NCBI GenBank assembly: GCA_900551605.1
Contig: URWS01000060.1
Span: 1-7,829, forward strand
DNA length: 7,829 bases
Direction: 5' to 3'
DNA from: an uncultured Collinsella sp.
GTDB lineage: Bacteria > Actinomycetota > Coriobacteriia > Coriobacteriales > Coriobacteriaceae
Shown: positions 7,195 through 7,829 of the stretch, piece after piece
Layout: each line of letters opens with the position of its first letter
How positions within the stretch are numbered: the stretch's first letter is position 1
Notes under the pieces: model-generated
Told to the model about the DNA's origin: nothing
The model's database searches: none
Seen by the model: only the letters and a program-made list of their open reading frames with translations
Translations under genes and position numbers: made by a program

Positions 7195-7801
7195 ATGCGC
7201 GCGTTTGATGTTGAGATGTCGCGCCGGGGGTTTGCCTCGGCGCTCGCCGCGGGCGCCCTGTCGCTTGCGCTCGCGGGCTGTGGCGGCGGGGCCGCGGGGG
7301 CCGGGTCTGCTGCAGGCTCGGCTGCCGCGGACGGCGTCAGTGCCGCCGCAGAGCCGGTCGAGGTGCATGTCGCCTCGCTCAAGGGGCCGACGTCGATCGG
7401 TCTGGTGCGGTTTATGGATCAGGCGGCCGATGGCGAGACGGACAATGAGTTCGACTTTGCGATCAACACTGCCGCCGACGAGATCGTGCCCAAGGTCATT
7501 CAGGGCGATGTCGATATCGCCCTAGTGCCCGCCAACGTGGCGAGCGTGCTCTACAACAAGACCGAGGGCGCGGTGCAGGCCATCGACATCAACACGCTGG
7601 GCGTGCTGAACGTGGTGACGGGCGACGCGAGCGTGGCCTCGTTTGGCGATCTGGCGGGCCATACTGTCTATATGACGGGCAAGGGCACCACGCCGGAGTA
7701 CGTCATGAACTACCTGCTGGAGCGCGCGGGCTTGGCCGGTCAGGTGGCGCTCGAGTTTAAGAGCGAGCCTACCGAGGTGCTCTCTGCCCTGCTTGCCGAC
7801 C
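7195..7801 (+). CDS. ABC-transporter substrate-binding lipoprotein, Tat-type signal (3' truncated by contig end)
   Basis: The first 202 residues of an extracytoplasmic solute-binding protein. The N-terminus has a twin-arginine motif (SRRGF, residues 9-13), a hydrophobic Ala/Leu segment and a lipobox LAGC (cysteine at 29), followed by a Gly/Ala/Ser linker: a Tat-exported, lipid-anchored protein. The mature part (VASLKGPTSIGLVRFMD, then GDVDIALVPANVASVLYNK, TGDASVASFGDLAGHTVYM and GTTPEYVMNYLLERAGL) resembles the SsuA/TauA/THI5-like binding-protein superfamily; the ligand cannot be told. ATG 7195 was preferred: it is 2 bases after the hydA stop with GAGGGG 11 bases upstream; ATG 7216 is in frame but has no good site. 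It is clearly in the same operon as hydA, and permease and ATPase genes would be expected beyond the edge. The frame stays open into the adapter, which must be excluded. Confidence 0.9.
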
Positions 7802-7829
7802 CTGTCTCTTATACACATCTGACGCTGCC
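7802..7829 (-). other. Illumina Nextera (Tn5) adapter, reverse complement, not genomic
   Basis: CTGTCTCTTATACACATCT (7802-7820) is the reverse complement of the Tn5 mosaic end, and GACGCTGCC continues into the reverse complement of the Nextera read-1 tail. It is the same adapter side as at 1-48. Minus-strand protein models that begin MCIRDR here are adapter products. Confidence 0.98.

Overview
The window is an assembled short-read contig of GC-rich bacterial DNA with Illumina Nextera/Tn5 adapter sequence left on both ends (1-48 and 7802-7829). The genomic insert is therefore 49-7801, and both end genes are cut by the contig boundary. Strong GC codon bias, an RG-tailed DEAD-box helicase, an M3-type [FeFe]-hydrogenase with a NuoF/GltD-like partner, a Tat lipoprotein and hairpin-rich intergenic DNA suggest an anaerobic fermentative actinobacterium of the Coriobacteriia, most likely Collinsella. 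This assignment is inferred from general resemblance; no search was possible.

Layout, all genes on the + strand. (1) 49-1812: 3' portion of a DEAD-box RNA helicase with a very long basic Arg/Gly-rich tail, closed by a small hairpin and a strong rho-independent terminator (1845-1885). (2) 1886-2404: about 520 bp with no convincing gene but many inverted repeats, including a split 28-nt inverted pair and a direct repeat spaced 21 bp, then a possible promoter. (3) 2405-3166: flavodoxin-like domain fused to a two-cluster ferredoxin. (4) 3167-3554: about 390 bp with a GC hairpin, a long near-perfect hairpin that looks like a dispersed repeat, a diverged tandem repeat, and a structured leader. (5) 3555-5387, 5381-7192 and 7195-7801: a tightly packed operon of a NuoF-type [4Fe-4S] domain fused to a GltD-like FAD/NAD(P)H oxidoreductase, the catalytic [FeFe]-hydrogenase HydA, and the start of a Tat-exported ABC-transporter substrate-binding lipoprotein.

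How the genes may work together: the oxidoreductase would exchange electrons between NAD(P)H and Fe-S centres and pass them to or from HydA, which makes or consumes H2. The flavodoxin/ferredoxin protein upstream is a plausible soluble carrier in the same electron economy, but it has its own apparent transcription unit. The oxidoreductase keeps the NuoF Fe-S module but has no NuoF FMN/NADH module, so it is not the HydB of a classical HydABC complex. The co-transcribed transporter lipoprotein is the least explained part and is the best lead in the window.
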